Position numbers and translations under genes: made by a program. From assembly GCF_900538275.1 (NCBI RefSeq), contig NZ_LR130778.1, positions 2,848,001 through 2,912,000 of the forward strand: a stretch of 64,000 nt of DNA, in the 5' to 3' direction. The notes under the pieces were generated by a model. The model was not told where the DNA came from and made no database searches. It worked only from the letters and a program-made list of their open reading frames with translations. Shown in pieces: positions 32,645 through 41,878 of this stretch. The stretch is from Petrocella atlantisensis (lineage in GTDB: Bacteria; Bacillota; Clostridia; Lachnospirales; Vallitaleaceae). Within the stretch, counting starts at the first letter, position 1; the number at the start of each line of letters is the position of its first letter.

Positions 32645-34794
32645 TGTTTGCTGTATTTGTTATTGGATTTGCGATCCTTGCAATTTTATCAGGAACTTTC
32701 TCATATGTGCTCAATATATTCGAACTATTTCTTATAAGTGGTTTGAGTTTTCTTGTGTATTATTTTATTTTAGGTAAACGCAAAGTTTTAATCTGGTCGA
32801 TACTGGTCTCTATATTGGTAATAACCGTGACCAGTTATTATTTGTACAAAAAGGAATTGCTAGAATCAACAGGTATACAGATTGCAAATTTTGTAAAACC
32901 CTATTATTATTCAATGAGAATTCAAGGTTTCTATATTGGTCGATTCCATCAGCAAATATTAATACTAGGTATTGGCATCTTCTTGTACCGGGTGATTGTG
33001 GCTTTCTATCGTTCAAAGAAATTGGTTGTTATTCCGCCTGTTTTTGGCGCTTTAGTGATTATTGGAGCCTACATTGCAGGATTATTTTCGTCGATTAGGG
33101 ATCGGCAAGCCTTCTTTCTATTTGTAATGGCAACCTTCATCTATTATTTTGAAATCTATTATGTGAGACTGAAAGATAGCGAAGGTTATAAAAGAAGATA
33201 TTCTTTTTACCGTCTTTCTATTGTTATGGCAACCCTTGTTATTCTCCTATCCCTTGTTGTGAATAATACCTATCGTAATCCATTTGAAAAGAGTGATGCT
33301 AAAGTAAGCACAAGCGGAATGAATGGTGAAAGTACAATAGATGATATCGATTCAGATCAGTTAGAGATGATCTATAATGTAACAGATGAATACAAAATCG
33401 CTTCTTCTTTTGAACATGAGGGCATTGAACTCTTTAAAGCCAAGACAGAGAAGCTGAAATACTACAAATCTCAAACCTTTAACCACTATGTTGACGGTGT
33501 ATGGACCAATACTAAGAATGAGCCGATTCATCAAGATGAGTGGCCAACGGAGCCAATTCTCAGTTCGGATCAAGTGTTCAATGAGGCCTTGTTCTTCAAA
33601 GAAGAAGTTGAAGTGATTTATCAAAATATTTATACAGATAGTATTGTCACGGGTCCCTATACTAAGGATATTGTCCTTTCTGACTTAACGATTCCTATTC
33701 GTGTGTATGAAGATGGTATGTTTAAAGCAGATGAAATGGTCGGTCAGGATTATCAATATACATTATCCATCGCACTACCAAAATATAGAACAACAGCTTT
33801 AACCCAGTACTTAAGTGGTTTAGAAAAGGATGATACGGACCTTACAAGTTACTTATTGCTTCCGGATGGATTTGATAAACTAAAAGACTTAACGGATGAG
33901 ATTACAAAAGATCTATCAACGGATATGAATAAGGCAATAGCCATTGAAGAGTATTTAAAAAGTGAATATACCTATAATGAGAACCCCGAATATCAACAAG
34001 AAGGTGATATGATCAATGAATTCTTATTTGAAAAACAAGAAGGATTTTGCCAACAGTTTGCAACTTCTATGACGTTGATGCTAAGGAGTCAAGGGATTCC
34101 ATCTAGGTTTGTCACGGGTTTTGTAATAGGTTCGAGCCAGTTTGAAATCGATGATATTCCAGAAGAAGTTCTTTATAATGGAAGAAGAGTTATTGATCCT
34201 TATAAACATGTATATGATAGTAACGCTCACGCTTGGGTTGAAATCTACGTGCCTAACTTTGGATGGATTCAGTTTGAGCCTACACCGGGTCAAGATGCTG
34301 TACAATTTAGTGATCCTATACAATTAAATGATAACATCCAAGTTCAAAAACCATCAACGATGGATACAATCATTCATAATGATTACTTTGGTATTGCCAT
34401 TGTTTTCATTGTATTTGCAGGACTTGTCTTATTGTTGATCGCATTTATAAAACGTGGTAAGAGACTAAGACGCAATGTTAAGCGTCGACTCATGGTTGAT
34501 TATAAATTGTTATGGATATATTTAAAAGCCATTCAGTTAGAAAAAGAAAAACATGAAACATTAAGAGAGTATGCACTGCGCTTGAACAAAGGACTAATCA
34601 ACAGTAAAACTAAGTTTGATGCTTATATCAACACACTGGAAAAAGCTTTTTATAATGACGAAGATCCAAGTATTGAAGAAGTAGAAGCCTTAGAAGACTA
34701 TTTGGCGGATATTAAGCACATAGTAAAAAGACAGATGTTACCCATCCATTTTTATCGATTAAGATTTATTGAAATTGTACTACTACATAAATAA
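32644..34794 (+). CDS. TgpA-like transglutaminase domain membrane protein
   Basis: 716 residues starting at GTG 32644 within TAGTG, coupled to the DUF58 stop. Six or so N-terminal membrane helices (about 1-210) precede a large external domain with the transglutaminase core: nucleophile in EGFCQQFATSMTLMLRS (Cys near residue 465), RFVTGFVIGS, and the His in NAHAWVEIYVPNFGW, followed by FEPTPGQ. One more membrane helix (about 578-597) and a cytoplasmic tail with DUF4129-like helices close the protein. It likely modifies or cleaves peptide bonds at the outer face of the membrane. It is the last gene of the trio. Confidence 0.88.
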   Translation: MFAVFVIGFAILAILSGTFSYVLNIFELFLISGLSFLVYYFILGKRKVLIWSILVSILVITVTSYYLYKKELLESTGIQIANFVKPYYYSMRIQGFYIGRFHQQILILGIGIFLYRVIVAFYRSKKLVVIPPVFGALVIIGAYIAGLFSSIRDRQAFFLFVMATFIYYFEIYYVRLKDSEGYKRRYSFYRLSIVMATLVILLSLVVNNTYRNPFEKSDAKVSTSGMNGESTIDDIDSDQLEMIYNVTDEYKIASSFEHEGIELFKAKTEKLKYYKSQTFNHYVDGVWTNTKNEPIHQDEWPTEPILSSDQVFNEALFFKEEVEVIYQNIYTDSIVTGPYTKDIVLSDLTIPIRVYEDGMFKADEMVGQDYQYTLSIALPKYRTTALTQYLSGLEKDDTDLTSYLLLPDGFDKLKDLTDEITKDLSTDMNKAIAIEEYLKSEYTYNENPEYQQEGDMINEFLFEKQEGFCQQFATSMTLMLRSQGIPSRFVTGFVIGSSQFEIDDIPEEVLYNGRRVIDPYKHVYDSNAHAWVEIYVPNFGWIQFEPTPGQDAVQFSDPIQLNDNIQVQKPSTMDTIIHNDYFGIAIVFIVFAGLVLLLIAFIKRGKRLRRNVKRRLMVDYKLLWIYLKAIQLEKEKHETLREYALRLNKGLINSKTKFDAYINTLEKAFYNDEDPSIEEVEALEDYLADIKHIVKRQMLPIHFYRLRFIEIVLLHK

Positions 34795-34825
34795 AAGCTA
34801 AATAAATAAAAGGAGTTTTGGATAT

Positions 34826-34873
34826 ATGAGTAGCACGAACTATACAGGTGTTATTAGAAAACAGAAAATATGA
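34826..34873 (+). CDS. 15-residue open frame with strong ribosome binding site
   Basis: AAAGGAG lies ten bases before an ATG that opens a 15-residue frame (MSSTNYTGVIRKQKI). It sits between the transglutaminase gene and the methyltransferase gene. It may be a leader peptide or the remnant of a longer gene. Only the ribosome binding site supports translation. Confidence 0.25.
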   Translation: MSSTNYTGVIRKQKI

Positions 34874-34903
34874 AGAAAACCAAAGGACATAAGGAGTGTT
34901 AAT

Positions 34904-35461
34904 ATGAGACATAAGAACCCAATGAAATTTGAGAACGAAAAAAGACTAAAGGAATTGGATATCATAAATTCTTTAAAGAAAGCCGGTATTAATGAAAATG
35001 ATACTATTTGCGATTACGGAGCTGGAACGGGTGTGTTTACGTTAGAAGCATCAAAGCTTACAAAGGGTATGGTTTATGCCCTTGATATGGATCCGTCTAT
35101 GTTAAGTATTATTAAAGAAAAAGCAAAAGATGTTCATAATATTCAAGCCATTCAAGTAGAGGAAGATAAAATAAATCTTGAATCTAAAAGCATTGACCTA
35201 TTTATTATAGTAACGGTTATTCATGAGATCAAAGAAGTACCTGAATTTATCAAGGAAGTAAGACGTGTATTAAAACCGTTTGGACGTGTACTGGTCATTG
35301 ATTTTCATAAAAAGGACACACCTATGGGACCACCGGCTAATCATAGAATGAGTGAATATCAGGCGGCTAGACATTTTTTCCGAGAAGATATTGTGATGAA
35401 AAAGCAGTGCAATCTTGGGGAGAATTTATATCTATTATTGATGGAAAAAGAGGGTGAGTAG
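34904..35461 (+). CDS. Class I SAM-dependent methyltransferase
   Basis: 185 residues. The Rossmann methyltransferase motif I is CDYGAGTGVFTLEAS (about 37-51), motif II contains YALDMDPSML and motif IV is IDLFIIVTVIHEI. Motif post-II appears as VRRVLKPFGRVLVIDF, which places it in the Methyltransf_11/25 group (UbiE-like). The acceptor cannot be deduced. The C-terminal FREDIVMKKQ is a short cap. A strong AAGGAG site precedes the ATG. It does not sit in an obvious pathway operon. Confidence 0.85.
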   Translation: MRHKNPMKFENEKRLKELDIINSLKKAGINENDTICDYGAGTGVFTLEASKLTKGMVYALDMDPSMLSIIKEKAKDVHNIQAIQVEEDKINLESKSIDLFIIVTVIHEIKEVPEFIKEVRRVLKPFGRVLVIDFHKKDTPMGPPANHRMSEYQAARHFFREDIVMKKQCNLGENLYLLLMEKEGE

Positions 35462-35707
35462 ATACAAAAAGTAGAATGCACTTGAGCGGAGGAACGGTTC
35501 TCCTAGTGCCATAAGTAAAAATTAATTATAAATTGATACGAAACATTATAAAGTGGTAAAAAAGGGAATCTCGAAAGAGATTTTCTCAGGTTGTAGACAA
35601 AGTAGGACCAGACAGGGACAGTTTTTGTGGTTTGATAAATGAAGTACATTATAGAGGACTGAAAGAAGTTTTTTGTTTCTTAATATAGGTGGATACTAGA
35701 AAGTAGA
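35462..35707. other. Intergenic region with hairpins, no gene seen
   Basis: GCACT (35478) pairs with AGTGC (35509), and inside it GGAG/CTCC pairs around AACGGTT. Further on AATCTC-GAAA-GAGATT forms a small hairpin near 35565-35585. The stretch ACCAGACAGGGACAG near 35610 resembles the sequence that accompanies REP-type palindromes in clostridia, but too little remains to call one. Confidence 0.35.
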
Positions 35708-36151
35708 GTGAGATGCATTGTGAATAAAAAAACCGAAATAATAAAAGATGGTGTACTAGTTACCATGGGTAGCTTCCTTATATTAGTGGTAGCGTTCATG
35801 TTGTATTATGTATTATTTATGATTTTTAGTACCATGACGAACAAAGACACCACGTATAGCTTCGTAGCATCATTACGTATTGGATATGGGATTATTTGGA
35901 TGATTTTTTGCTTTATTATATATAAAACGAGCCTACCAGAATGGTTCAAAGCAAGCATTCTAGTTGGCTCACTTACCACATTCATGGCTGGAATTGGCGT
36001 CCAATCATATAGAACACCAATTGTGATCAACTTGGTTTTACTTATAATTTCTGCAGCAGGCATGGTCCTCCTTATTAAGACGAAAATGAAGTGGCATCAC
36101 TATTATGCTCTTGTATTGTCAGTAATGGCTACAATATTTTATATGTGGTGA
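35708..36151 (+). CDS. Small multipass membrane protein of unknown function
   Basis: 147 residues with about five hydrophobic helices (roughly 16-40, 52-70, 77-95, 102-122 and 130-147). The start is either GTG 35708 or GTG 35720; neither has a convincing ribosome binding site. I recognise no family or motif. It is followed, after about 200 bases, by another small membrane protein. Because the hydrophobic pattern is strong and no stop interrupts it, I consider it a real gene, perhaps poorly expressed. Confidence 0.5.
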   Translation: MRCIVNKKTEIIKDGVLVTMGSFLILVVAFMLYYVLFMIFSTMTNKDTTYSFVASLRIGYGIIWMIFCFIIYKTSLPEWFKASILVGSLTTFMAGIGVQSYRTPIVINLVLLIISAAGMVLLIKTKMKWHHYYALVLSVMATIFYMW

Positions 36152-36359
36152 TTTTGTTCTTAGGTTCTCTTGGTTCCAATCGTATCCATTATTCTTAGAA
36201 ATACGTGAAAAACACTCAGAAAGCATTAGTATTATCTGAACTTGTACGGTACAATATATGCAAGTAAATAAGATTAAATCAAGTAAGTCCTTATCTCTAG
36301 AGTATGTGACAGGTAGTATCAATGAAAAAAGTGCAGTTATTATTAGGAGTGGCCGTACT

Positions 36360-36800
36360 GTGAAAAATACAAAAAAATTAGTACTATTCATCATTTACAT
36401 TTTCCTTCAGTGTACCTGGGGGATGCTTCAAACCTTAGCAGGCTTGTTGGTGTTTTTACTTAATATTACAAGTAGCCATAATCTATATCACGGGGCAGTT
36501 CGAACATTTTGGTCTGCTAAGAGCGGGTTATCTCTTGGATTATTTATCTTTGTTCCTGCGAATTGTTCAAGGGAGATATCTGAAAAAATGTCAGTTCATG
36601 AGTATGGACATACTCTACAATCATTACTTCTTGGTCCATTGTATTTACTGGTGATTGGTTTGCCATCATTTATTTGGTTTCTGTTATATCCTATTAACAA
36701 AAAGAAAAAGGGAATTTATTATTATGACTTTATTATCGAAAAATGGGCGGATGCATGGGGTAAAAAAGCGTGCGCTTTAATTTATAGGAGGCAATTATGA
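36360..36800 (+). CDS. Small membrane protein with an HExxH motif
   Basis: 146 residues when started at GTG 36360, which has AGGAG ten bases upstream; the frame is open to 36258 but those residues look unrelated. Two membrane helices (about 8-40) are followed by SVHEYGHTLQSLLLGPLYLL, where H-E-Y-G-H fits the HExxH zinc-binding motif of metallopeptidases, then another helix (LVIGLPSFIWFLLY) and a short tail with WADAWGKK. The tail glutamate/aspartate could complete the site. Similar short proteins occur in Firmicutes without known function. The stop overlaps the start of the GNAT gene by four bases. Confidence 0.6.
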   Translation: MKNTKKLVLFIIYIFLQCTWGMLQTLAGLLVFLLNITSSHNLYHGAVRTFWSAKSGLSLGLFIFVPANCSREISEKMSVHEYGHTLQSLLLGPLYLLVIGLPSFIWFLLYPINKKKKGIYYYDFIIEKWADAWGKKACALIYRRQL

Positions 36801-37282
36801 AAATCAGAAGAACAACATTAGAAGATCTAGACGAGATACTCATCATATATGCAGATGCACGAGCATTTATGAAGAAACAGAACAATTCGGGCCAATGGGG
36901 TGAGGATTATCCAAGGAGAGAACTTCTTGAAAGTGATATCAGTCTAGATAGGAGTTATGTATGTGTCTTAGACAACCATATCGTAGGCACATTCTGTTTT
37001 GAAGTGGGCATTGACCCTACTTATCTGGAGATATTTGAAGGTGCTTGGTTGGATGACGCGCCCTACGCTGTGATACACCGGATTGCTTCAGCCAAAGGCA
37101 GTAAGGGTGTGGCATCTTTTTGTGTTAACTGGTGCTTTAATCAACACCCGAACATACGCATTGATACCCATAGAAACAATGATCCTATGATTAGTTTCTT
37201 GGAGAAGAATGGCTATGTGAGATGTGGGATTATATACATTGAAAATGGAGATGAGAGGATTGCCTTTCATAAAGTTAACTAG
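36797..37282 (+). CDS. GNAT-family N-acetyltransferase
   Basis: 161 residues. The N-terminus MKIRRTTLEDLDEILIIYADARAFM is a typical GNAT beginning. The acetyl-CoA binding region is around HRIASAKGSKGVASFCVNWC (about residues 95-114), and the C-terminal RIDTHRNNDPMISFLEKNGYVRCG is the characteristic RxDTxxxNxxMxxFLxKxGF pattern of one GNAT subgroup. The acceptor is unknown. AGGAGG lies seven bases before the ATG, inside the end of the HExxH gene, so translation is coupled to it. Confidence 0.85.
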   Translation: MKIRRTTLEDLDEILIIYADARAFMKKQNNSGQWGEDYPRRELLESDISLDRSYVCVLDNHIVGTFCFEVGIDPTYLEIFEGAWLDDAPYAVIHRIASAKGSKGVASFCVNWCFNQHPNIRIDTHRNNDPMISFLEKNGYVRCGIIYIENGDERIAFHKVN

Positions 37283-37348
37283 ATACAAACAATCAGCCTG
37301 ATGAGAACCATCCATACCATTAGAAACGCGACTGGATATCATTACAAC

Positions 37349-37377
37349 TTGACAAAAACCTAACAATTGTCTATAAT
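37349..37377 (+). promoter_or_regulatory. Consensus promoter of the amino acid ABC operon
   Basis: TTGACA, a 17-base spacer and TATAAT. In the leader, GACAAAGGTGTTTGTC forms a hairpin near 37398-37413, and a weak stem GCATA/TGTGC followed by seven T occurs near 37431-37455, a possible attenuator. Confidence 0.85.
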
Positions 37378-37485
37378 AGTAAAGTAGTTTGAGCGAAAGA
37401 CAAAGGTGTTTGTCGTGTAATACGATTATGGCATATGGCTTGTGCTCTATTTTTTTATCTAGAAACATAACGGAGGAGAATTATT

Positions 37486-38268
37486 ATGAAAAAATTATTT
37501 GCGTTACTATTTTCAACAGTATTAGCGGTGAGTGTTTTGGCCGGATGCGGTTCCAAAGAGACAGAAGAAGGAACCACAGAACAAGCAAATGGTAAGAAAT
37601 GGGTTATTGCAACAGACACAGTTTTTAAGCCATTTGAGTACACCAATGAAAACAATGAATTTGTTGGTATTGACGTAGACCTGTTAGCAGCAATCGCAGA
37701 AGATCAAGGATTTGAGTATGAATTACAAAGTCTTGGTTGGGATGCAGCCATCGCAGCGGTTCAAGCTGGACAAGCGGATGCAATTATTGCAGGTGCTTCA
37801 ATTACAGAAGACCGTAAGGCTTCAGGATGGATTTTCTCAGACGGATACTACAATGCAACACAAACATTTGTAGTAGCTGAAGGCAGTGACATAAAAGGCT
37901 TTGAAGATCTTGCAGGCAAGAACGTAGCAGTGAAAAATGCAACAGCAGGTGCTGATTTTGCAAACAGTATAAAAGATGAGTATGGATTTACAATTACTAC
38001 ATTTGAAGATTCACCAACAATGTATCAAGATGTTACACTTGGAAACAGTGCAGCATGTGTAGAAGACACACCAATCATGGCAACTTCTATTAAAGAAGGC
38101 GCACTACCACTTATGATTGTTGAAGGTATGGAAAATGAAGGTTCTCCTTATGGATTCGCAATCATGGATGAAGCCAATCAAGAATTACTGGATATGTTTA
38201 ATGCTGGATTAGAAAGTATTAAAACAAGCGGTAAATATGAAGAGATCATAAATACATATCTAAAATAA
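37486..38268 (+). CDS. Polar amino acid ABC transporter substrate-binding lipoprotein
   Basis: 260 residues. A lipoprotein signal with the lipobox LAGC near residue 21 and a short acidic linker precede an SBP_bac_3 domain: KWVIATDTVFKPFEYTNENN, GIDVDLLAAIAEDQG, ARIT-like ASITEDRKASGWIFSDGYY and the hinge VKNATAGADFANSI. This pattern is that of glutamine/arginine/cystine-type binding proteins (GlnH/HisJ family). The exact amino acid cannot be read. It is first in a three-gene operon with a strong promoter and a hairpin after its stop, which probably keeps its level above that of the permease and ATPase. Confidence 0.92.
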   Translation: MKKLFALLFSTVLAVSVLAGCGSKETEEGTTEQANGKKWVIATDTVFKPFEYTNENNEFVGIDVDLLAAIAEDQGFEYELQSLGWDAAIAAVQAGQADAIIAGASITEDRKASGWIFSDGYYNATQTFVVAEGSDIKGFEDLAGKNVAVKNATAGADFANSIKDEYGFTITTFEDSPTMYQDVTLGNSAACVEDTPIMATSIKEGALPLMIVEGMENEGSPYGFAIMDEANQELLDMFNAGLESIKTSGKYEEIINTYLK

Positions 38269-38292
38269 TAATACCAAGTTAGTTTTACTTAG

Positions 38293-38323
38293 GACGTGGG
38301 GGACTTTTTAAGCCTCTCACGTT
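38293..38323 (+). promoter_or_regulatory. Intra-operon hairpin after the binding-protein gene
   Basis: GACGTGGGGG and CCTCTCACGTTC pair around TTTTTAAG. No T-tract follows. Its position between the binding protein and the permease suggests mRNA stabilisation or partial termination. Confidence 0.5.
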
Positions 38324-38377
38324 CTTGTTATCATCAGGTATTAGGATCAAAATAATGATGAAAAGGAGAACAAATCA

Positions 38378-39046
38378 ATGAGCTTGATTATTCAAACGTA
38401 TGGCTCGATGCTTCTTGGAGCACTGGGTAAGACTTTATTGCTAACCCTATTGTCATTGTTTTTTGCTATGATTATCGGAATGATTTTTGCGTTGATGAAT
38501 GTAGGTCACAATCGTTTCTTCAACTTTCTTGGAATTGCGTACGTAGATGCAGTGCGTGGCGTTCCCTTGATTGTTTTGGCATACTTCATTTATTTCGGCT
38601 TACCGACGGCGATTAGAATGATGGGCGTTACGGATTTTAGACTGACAGCTTTGCAAGCCGGTACGATGGCCTTATCTATGAACTGTGGAGCCTACATGGC
38701 CGAGATTATTCGTGCGGGGATTGAAAGTGTTGACCGAGGGCAGATGGAAGCCAGTAGAAGCTTAGGTTTAACGTATGCAAAAAGCATGCAATTGGTTGTG
38801 GTACCACAAGCCATTCGCACGATGATACCATCAATTATTAATCAATTCATCATTACCCTAAAAGATACATCCATTCTTTCAGTTATCGGTTTTCCAGAGC
38901 TTACCAATATGGGTAAAACCATCAGCGGTAATACCTTTAAGAGTCTGGAAACATGGGCAATTGTCGGTATTATGTATATGGTCGTCATAATTACACTTAG
39001 TAAAATAGCAAAAAGAGTTGAGAGGAGGGTAAACCGTGGAAGGTAG
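38378..39046 (+). CDS. Polar amino acid ABC transporter permease
   Basis: 222 residues with five membrane helices, typical of the HisM/GlnP family. [20 protein letters not shown] and the cytoplasmic EAA loop ([20 protein letters not shown], then [17 protein letters not shown]) are the defining features. It forms a homodimeric channel driven by the ATPase encoded next. An AAAGGAG site precedes the start. The stop overlaps the GTG of the ATPase gene by 11 bases. Confidence 0.93.
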   Translation: MSLIIQTYGSMLLGALGKTLLLTLLSLFFAMIIGMIFALMNVGHNRFFNFLGIAYVDAVRGVPLIVLAYFIYFGLPTAIRMMGVTDFRLTALQAGTMALSMNCGAYMAEIIRAGIESVDRGQMEASRSLGLTYAKSMQLVVVPQAIRTMIPSIINQFIITLKDTSILSVIGFPELTNMGKTISGNTFKSLETWAIVGIMYMVVIITLSKIAKRVERRVNRGR

Positions 39047-39776
39047 AAAAACGATTGTTCATGTCGATAATCTGAAGAAGAACTTCGGTAGTCTGGAAGT
39101 ACTAAAAGAAATCAGCATTGATATTTACGAAGGTGAAGTTGTCGTCGTACTTGGACCGTCCGGAAGCGGGAAATCCACTTTTCTTCGCTGCTTAAATCAG
39201 CTAGAGACAGCTACAGGTGGTACAATTATTATTGATGACGTGAATATAACAGATAAACACACGGACATTAACAAGGTTCGGGAAAACATAGGCATGGTAT
39301 TCCAACAATTCAATCTTTTTGCCCATAAAACAGTTGCAGAAAACATTATGCTTGCACCGGTGCATCTGAAAACAATGACCAAAGAAGAGAGCAAGGTTAA
39401 GTGTTTGCAATTACTAGAACGTGTAGGTATGCCCGAAAAAGCAGAAGCTTATCCATCTCAACTTTCAGGTGGACAAAAGCAACGTGTCGCGATTGCTAGA
39501 TCTCTTGCTATGAATCCGGACATCATGTTGTTTGATGAGCCGACTTCAGCTCTTGACCCTGAAATGGTTGGAGAAGTATTAGCGGTTATGAAGGAACTGG
39601 TAGCAGATGGTATGACCATGATTGTTGTAACCCATGAGGTTGGTTTTGCAAGAGAAGTAGCGGATAGAATCGTCTTTATGGATGGTGGCTATATAGTCGA
39701 ACAAGGTACACCGGAGGAAGTATTTCAACATCCTAAGGAACCCAGAACCATTGACTTTCTTAATAAAGTCTTATAG
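39036..39776 (+). CDS. Polar amino acid ABC transporter ATPase (GlnQ-type)
   Basis: 246 residues starting at GTG 39036 behind GGAGGG. Walker A is GPSGSGKST (about 38-46), the Q-loop is [15 protein letters not shown], the signature is [16 protein letters not shown], Walker B is [18 protein letters not shown] and the switch region is [16 protein letters not shown]. These exact phrases are those of the GlnQ/HisP family, fitting the SBP_bac_3 protein and the permease upstream. It closes the three-gene operon; the kinase-like gene starts 18 bases later and may share the transcript. Confidence 0.95.
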   Translation: MEGRKTIVHVDNLKKNFGSLEVLKEISIDIYEGEVVVVLGPSGSGKSTFLRCLNQLETATGGTIIIDDVNITDKHTDINKVRENIGMVFQQFNLFAHKTVAENIMLAPVHLKTMTKEESKVKCLQLLERVGMPEKAEAYPSQLSGGQKQRVAIARSLAMNPDIMLFDEPTSALDPEMVGEVLAVMKELVADGMTMIVVTHEVGFAREVADRIVFMDGGYIVEQGTPEEVFQHPKEPRTIDFLNKVL

Positions 39777-39794
39777 TCAAAAAAGGAGCATCCT

Positions 39795-40382
39795 ATGAAA
39801 AAGATAATAACAATTAGTCGTGAATTCGGAGCCGGTGGTGGTGAGATGGGAAGATTAATTGCCAAGACTTTGAATTATGAATATTATGATAAAGAGATTA
39901 TTCTAAGAGCAGCAAGAGAATCAAATGTTGATATAGAACGTCTGTTGAAATGGGATGAAAAGGTTCCGATGGATTTTGGTTTTGCACAAAGTTTGTTTGA
40001 TTTTTATAACAGGCCGTTAAGTGATCGACTTTTTGATATTCAACAGCAAGTGATTAGGGAAATCGGTGAAAAGGGTAATTGTGTGATTGTTGGAAGAAAC
40101 GCCAATATGATTCTTAAAGAATTTGATTACACACTTCATTTGTTCGTGCATGCTGATCACCATTGGCGTCTGGAACGTATGAAGAAAAAGATGCCCAATC
40201 AAAAAGAAGCTAAAATCAATGAACAGATTCATGCTATTGATCGAACACGAAAAAAATATTGTTCCCATTATACCAATACAGAATTTGGCGTTGCAGATTA
40301 TTACGATATCAGTTTAAATACAGGTACAATTGGTATAGAAAACTGTGCGGATATCATCTGTAACCTTGCAAGGCAAAAATAG
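39795..40382 (+). CDS. Cytidylate kinase-like family protein
   Basis: 195 residues. The N-terminus has the P-loop-like ISREFGAGGGEMGRLIAKTL (residues 6-25) followed by YEYYDKEIILRAAR, and the middle has GNCVIVGRNANMILKEF, all typical of the AAK6-type cytidylate kinase-like proteins of clostridia. It is not the canonical CMP kinase (Cmk), which is longer and carries an NMP-binding insert. The substrate is unknown. An AAAGGAG site lies before the start. It is close behind the amino acid ABC genes but has no obvious link to them. A strong terminator follows. Confidence 0.85.
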   Translation: MKKIITISREFGAGGGEMGRLIAKTLNYEYYDKEIILRAARESNVDIERLLKWDEKVPMDFGFAQSLFDFYNRPLSDRLFDIQQQVIREIGEKGNCVIVGRNANMILKEFDYTLHLFVHADHHWRLERMKKKMPNQKEAKINEQIHAIDRTRKKYCSHYTNTEFGVADYYDISLNTGTIGIENCADIICNLARQK

Positions 40383-40427
40383 AATGCATGAAGACTATGT
40401 ATAAGAAGTATACGTTGGTTGACGGTT

Positions 40428-40460
40428 AAAAACTCAAAGGATGATCCTTTGAGTTTTTTA
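40428..40460 (+). terminator. Terminator after the kinase-like gene
   Basis: AAAACTCAAAGGAT and ATCCTTTGAGTTTT are perfect complements and T residues follow. Confidence 0.9.
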
Positions 40461-40492
40461 TTATATGAATTGGAATGTAGGGTGAAATGAAA

Positions 40493-40520
40493 TTGTCAAT
40501 CATCATATTTATGGTATAAT
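40493..40520 (+). promoter_or_regulatory. Promoter of recO
   Basis: TTGTCA, a 16-base spacer and TATAAT lie about 40 bases before the recO start. Confidence 0.65.
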
Positions 40521-40557
40521 AAAATAAGAAAACAGTAGGATTTTGGAAGGCAAAACA

Positions 40558-41298
40558 ATGGGAAATCAGATTAAGACGAAGGCGATTGTATTACATGAAA
40601 TGCCAATTGGAGATTACGACAAACGGTTGGTACTGCTTACAAAAGAGCTTGGTAAGATTACAGTATTTGTCAAAGGCGTTAGAAGATCTAACAGCAAAAT
40701 GTTATCCTGTGCCCAGGTCTTTGCCTATGGCGATTTTATTGTTTCAAAAGGTAAAAACTGTTATAATGTTTATGAAGCCCAACTGATTGAATACTTCCAT
40801 GGTTTGAGAATGGATATGGAAGATTTGACTTATGGTATGTACCTTATGGAGTTTGTGGATTACACAACCCATGAAGATATGGATAATGTGGATTTGATGC
40901 ATCTATTGCTTTACACTTTAAATGCCATTAACCACAAACGTATGCCGGCCAGACTGGCAATTAGGATTTTTGAACTTAAGGCGATGAGCATATTGGGTTA
41001 TACCCCTTGGGTGAACGATTGTGCCGTTTGTCATGATGAGAATAATATCAAATTCTTCAGTACACAGATTGGCGGTTTCTTATGTCATGATAAAACTCAC
41101 TTGGTCAAAGATAAGATTAAGATTAATGGGGCAACGGTATATGCCATAAGGTATGTGTTGTCAAAGCCGATGAAAGATATTTTTTCCTTTGAGTTAGACC
41201 AAGAAGCACTTTTAGAACTTGAATTCATTATGAATCAGTTCGTTTCATTAAACCTAAATAAAAAATTTAAGACTTTAGATTTTTTATTAACACTATAA
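40558..41298 (+). CDS. recO: DNA repair protein RecO
   Basis: 246 residues from ATG 40558 (GGAAGG eight bases upstream; an in-frame TTG at 40543 is less likely). The N-terminal OB-fold has KTKAIVLHEMPIGDYDKRLVL and TVFVKGVRRSNSK. The helical middle holds FELKAMSILGYTPWVNDCAVC, and the zinc-finger region is CAVCHDENNIKFFSTQIGGF followed by LC, giving three or four metal ligands. RecO loads RecA onto single-stranded DNA with RecR during recombinational repair. The length matches the family. Confidence 0.93.
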   Translation: MGNQIKTKAIVLHEMPIGDYDKRLVLLTKELGKITVFVKGVRRSNSKMLSCAQVFAYGDFIVSKGKNCYNVYEAQLIEYFHGLRMDMEDLTYGMYLMEFVDYTTHEDMDNVDLMHLLLYTLNAINHKRMPARLAIRIFELKAMSILGYTPWVNDCAVCHDENNIKFFSTQIGGFLCHDKTHLVKDKIKINGATVYAIRYVLSKPMKDIFSFELDQEALLELEFIMNQFVSLNLNKKFKTLDFLLTL

Positions 41299-41330
41299 AA
41301 ACAATATCACCGTAACGAGGAGGACTTAGT

Positions 41331-41786
41331 ATGGCAGATTTTTTTAGTAAGTTAAAAAAAGGTATCGATAAGGGTACAGCGATTGTAAGCACGAAATCAT
41401 CAACCATGATTGAAGTGAACAAGCTTAAATCCGAAATCAGTACAACTCAAAAGGTTAAAAAAGAAACATTACTAGAACTGGGTACAAAAGTATTCACCTT
41501 ATATCAAGAGGGTGCTTTTGACATTGGCCAAGTACAAGACTTGATTACCAGCATAGGAGAAGCTGATATTAAAGTGGCAGAACTTGAAGTACAGATTGCG
41601 AAGATTCAAGAGGAAGAAAAAACAAAATTAGATGAAATTAATGCGGTAACACCTGAAGTTGAAAAAACGGTTCAGGATGTTGAAGTTCAAGTAGTAGAAG
41701 TGGTAGAAGTTGTGGAAAAAGCAAGTGATCAAGCTGAAGAAGTAGTAGAAGGTACCATCGATGCAGCAAAAGATAAGATTGAATAA
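41331..41786 (+). CDS. Small coiled-coil protein with acidic tail
   Basis: 151 residues. The beginning, DFFSKLKKGIDKGTAIVSTK followed by SSTMIEVNKLKSEI, is shared by a group of clostridial proteins that normally end in a zinc ribbon. Here the zinc ribbon is missing, and the C-terminal third is an acidic Val/Glu-rich helix (VEVQVVEVVEVVEKAS...). Residues about 30-75 should form a coiled coil. No signal peptide is present. The function is unknown. A strong AGGAGGA site precedes it, 32 bases after recO, and a terminator follows, so it probably shares the recO transcript. Confidence 0.65.
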   Translation: MADFFSKLKKGIDKGTAIVSTKSSTMIEVNKLKSEISTTQKVKKETLLELGTKVFTLYQEGAFDIGQVQDLITSIGEADIKVAELEVQIAKIQEEEKTKLDEINAVTPEVEKTVQDVEVQVVEVVEVVEKASDQAEEVVEGTIDAAKDKIE

Positions 41787-41803
41787 AGGAATCCAATGAT
41801 TTT

Positions 41804-41857
41804 AAGATTGTTTCAGACAATGAACGATGCTCAGTTCTATCTGGAACAATCTTTTTA
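41804..41857 (+). terminator. Terminator after the recO operon
   Basis: AAGATTGTTTCAGA and TCTGGAACAATCTT pair (one G-U) around a 22-base loop, and TTTTT follows. Confidence 0.75.
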
Positions 41858-41878
41858 TTGAATTAGAAGGAGCAAAAA

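Noticed and set aside
35600-35640. REP-type sequence next to a possible transposase
   Set aside because: The stretch resembles REP-associated sequence in a few words only, with no second arm and no transposase gene near, so it cannot be supported.
37378-37485. Possible T-box or amino acid riboswitch in the ABC operon leader
   Set aside because: No T-box sequence (TGGNACCGCG-like) or lysine/glycine switch core is seen. Only a small hairpin and a weak attenuator-like stem are present.
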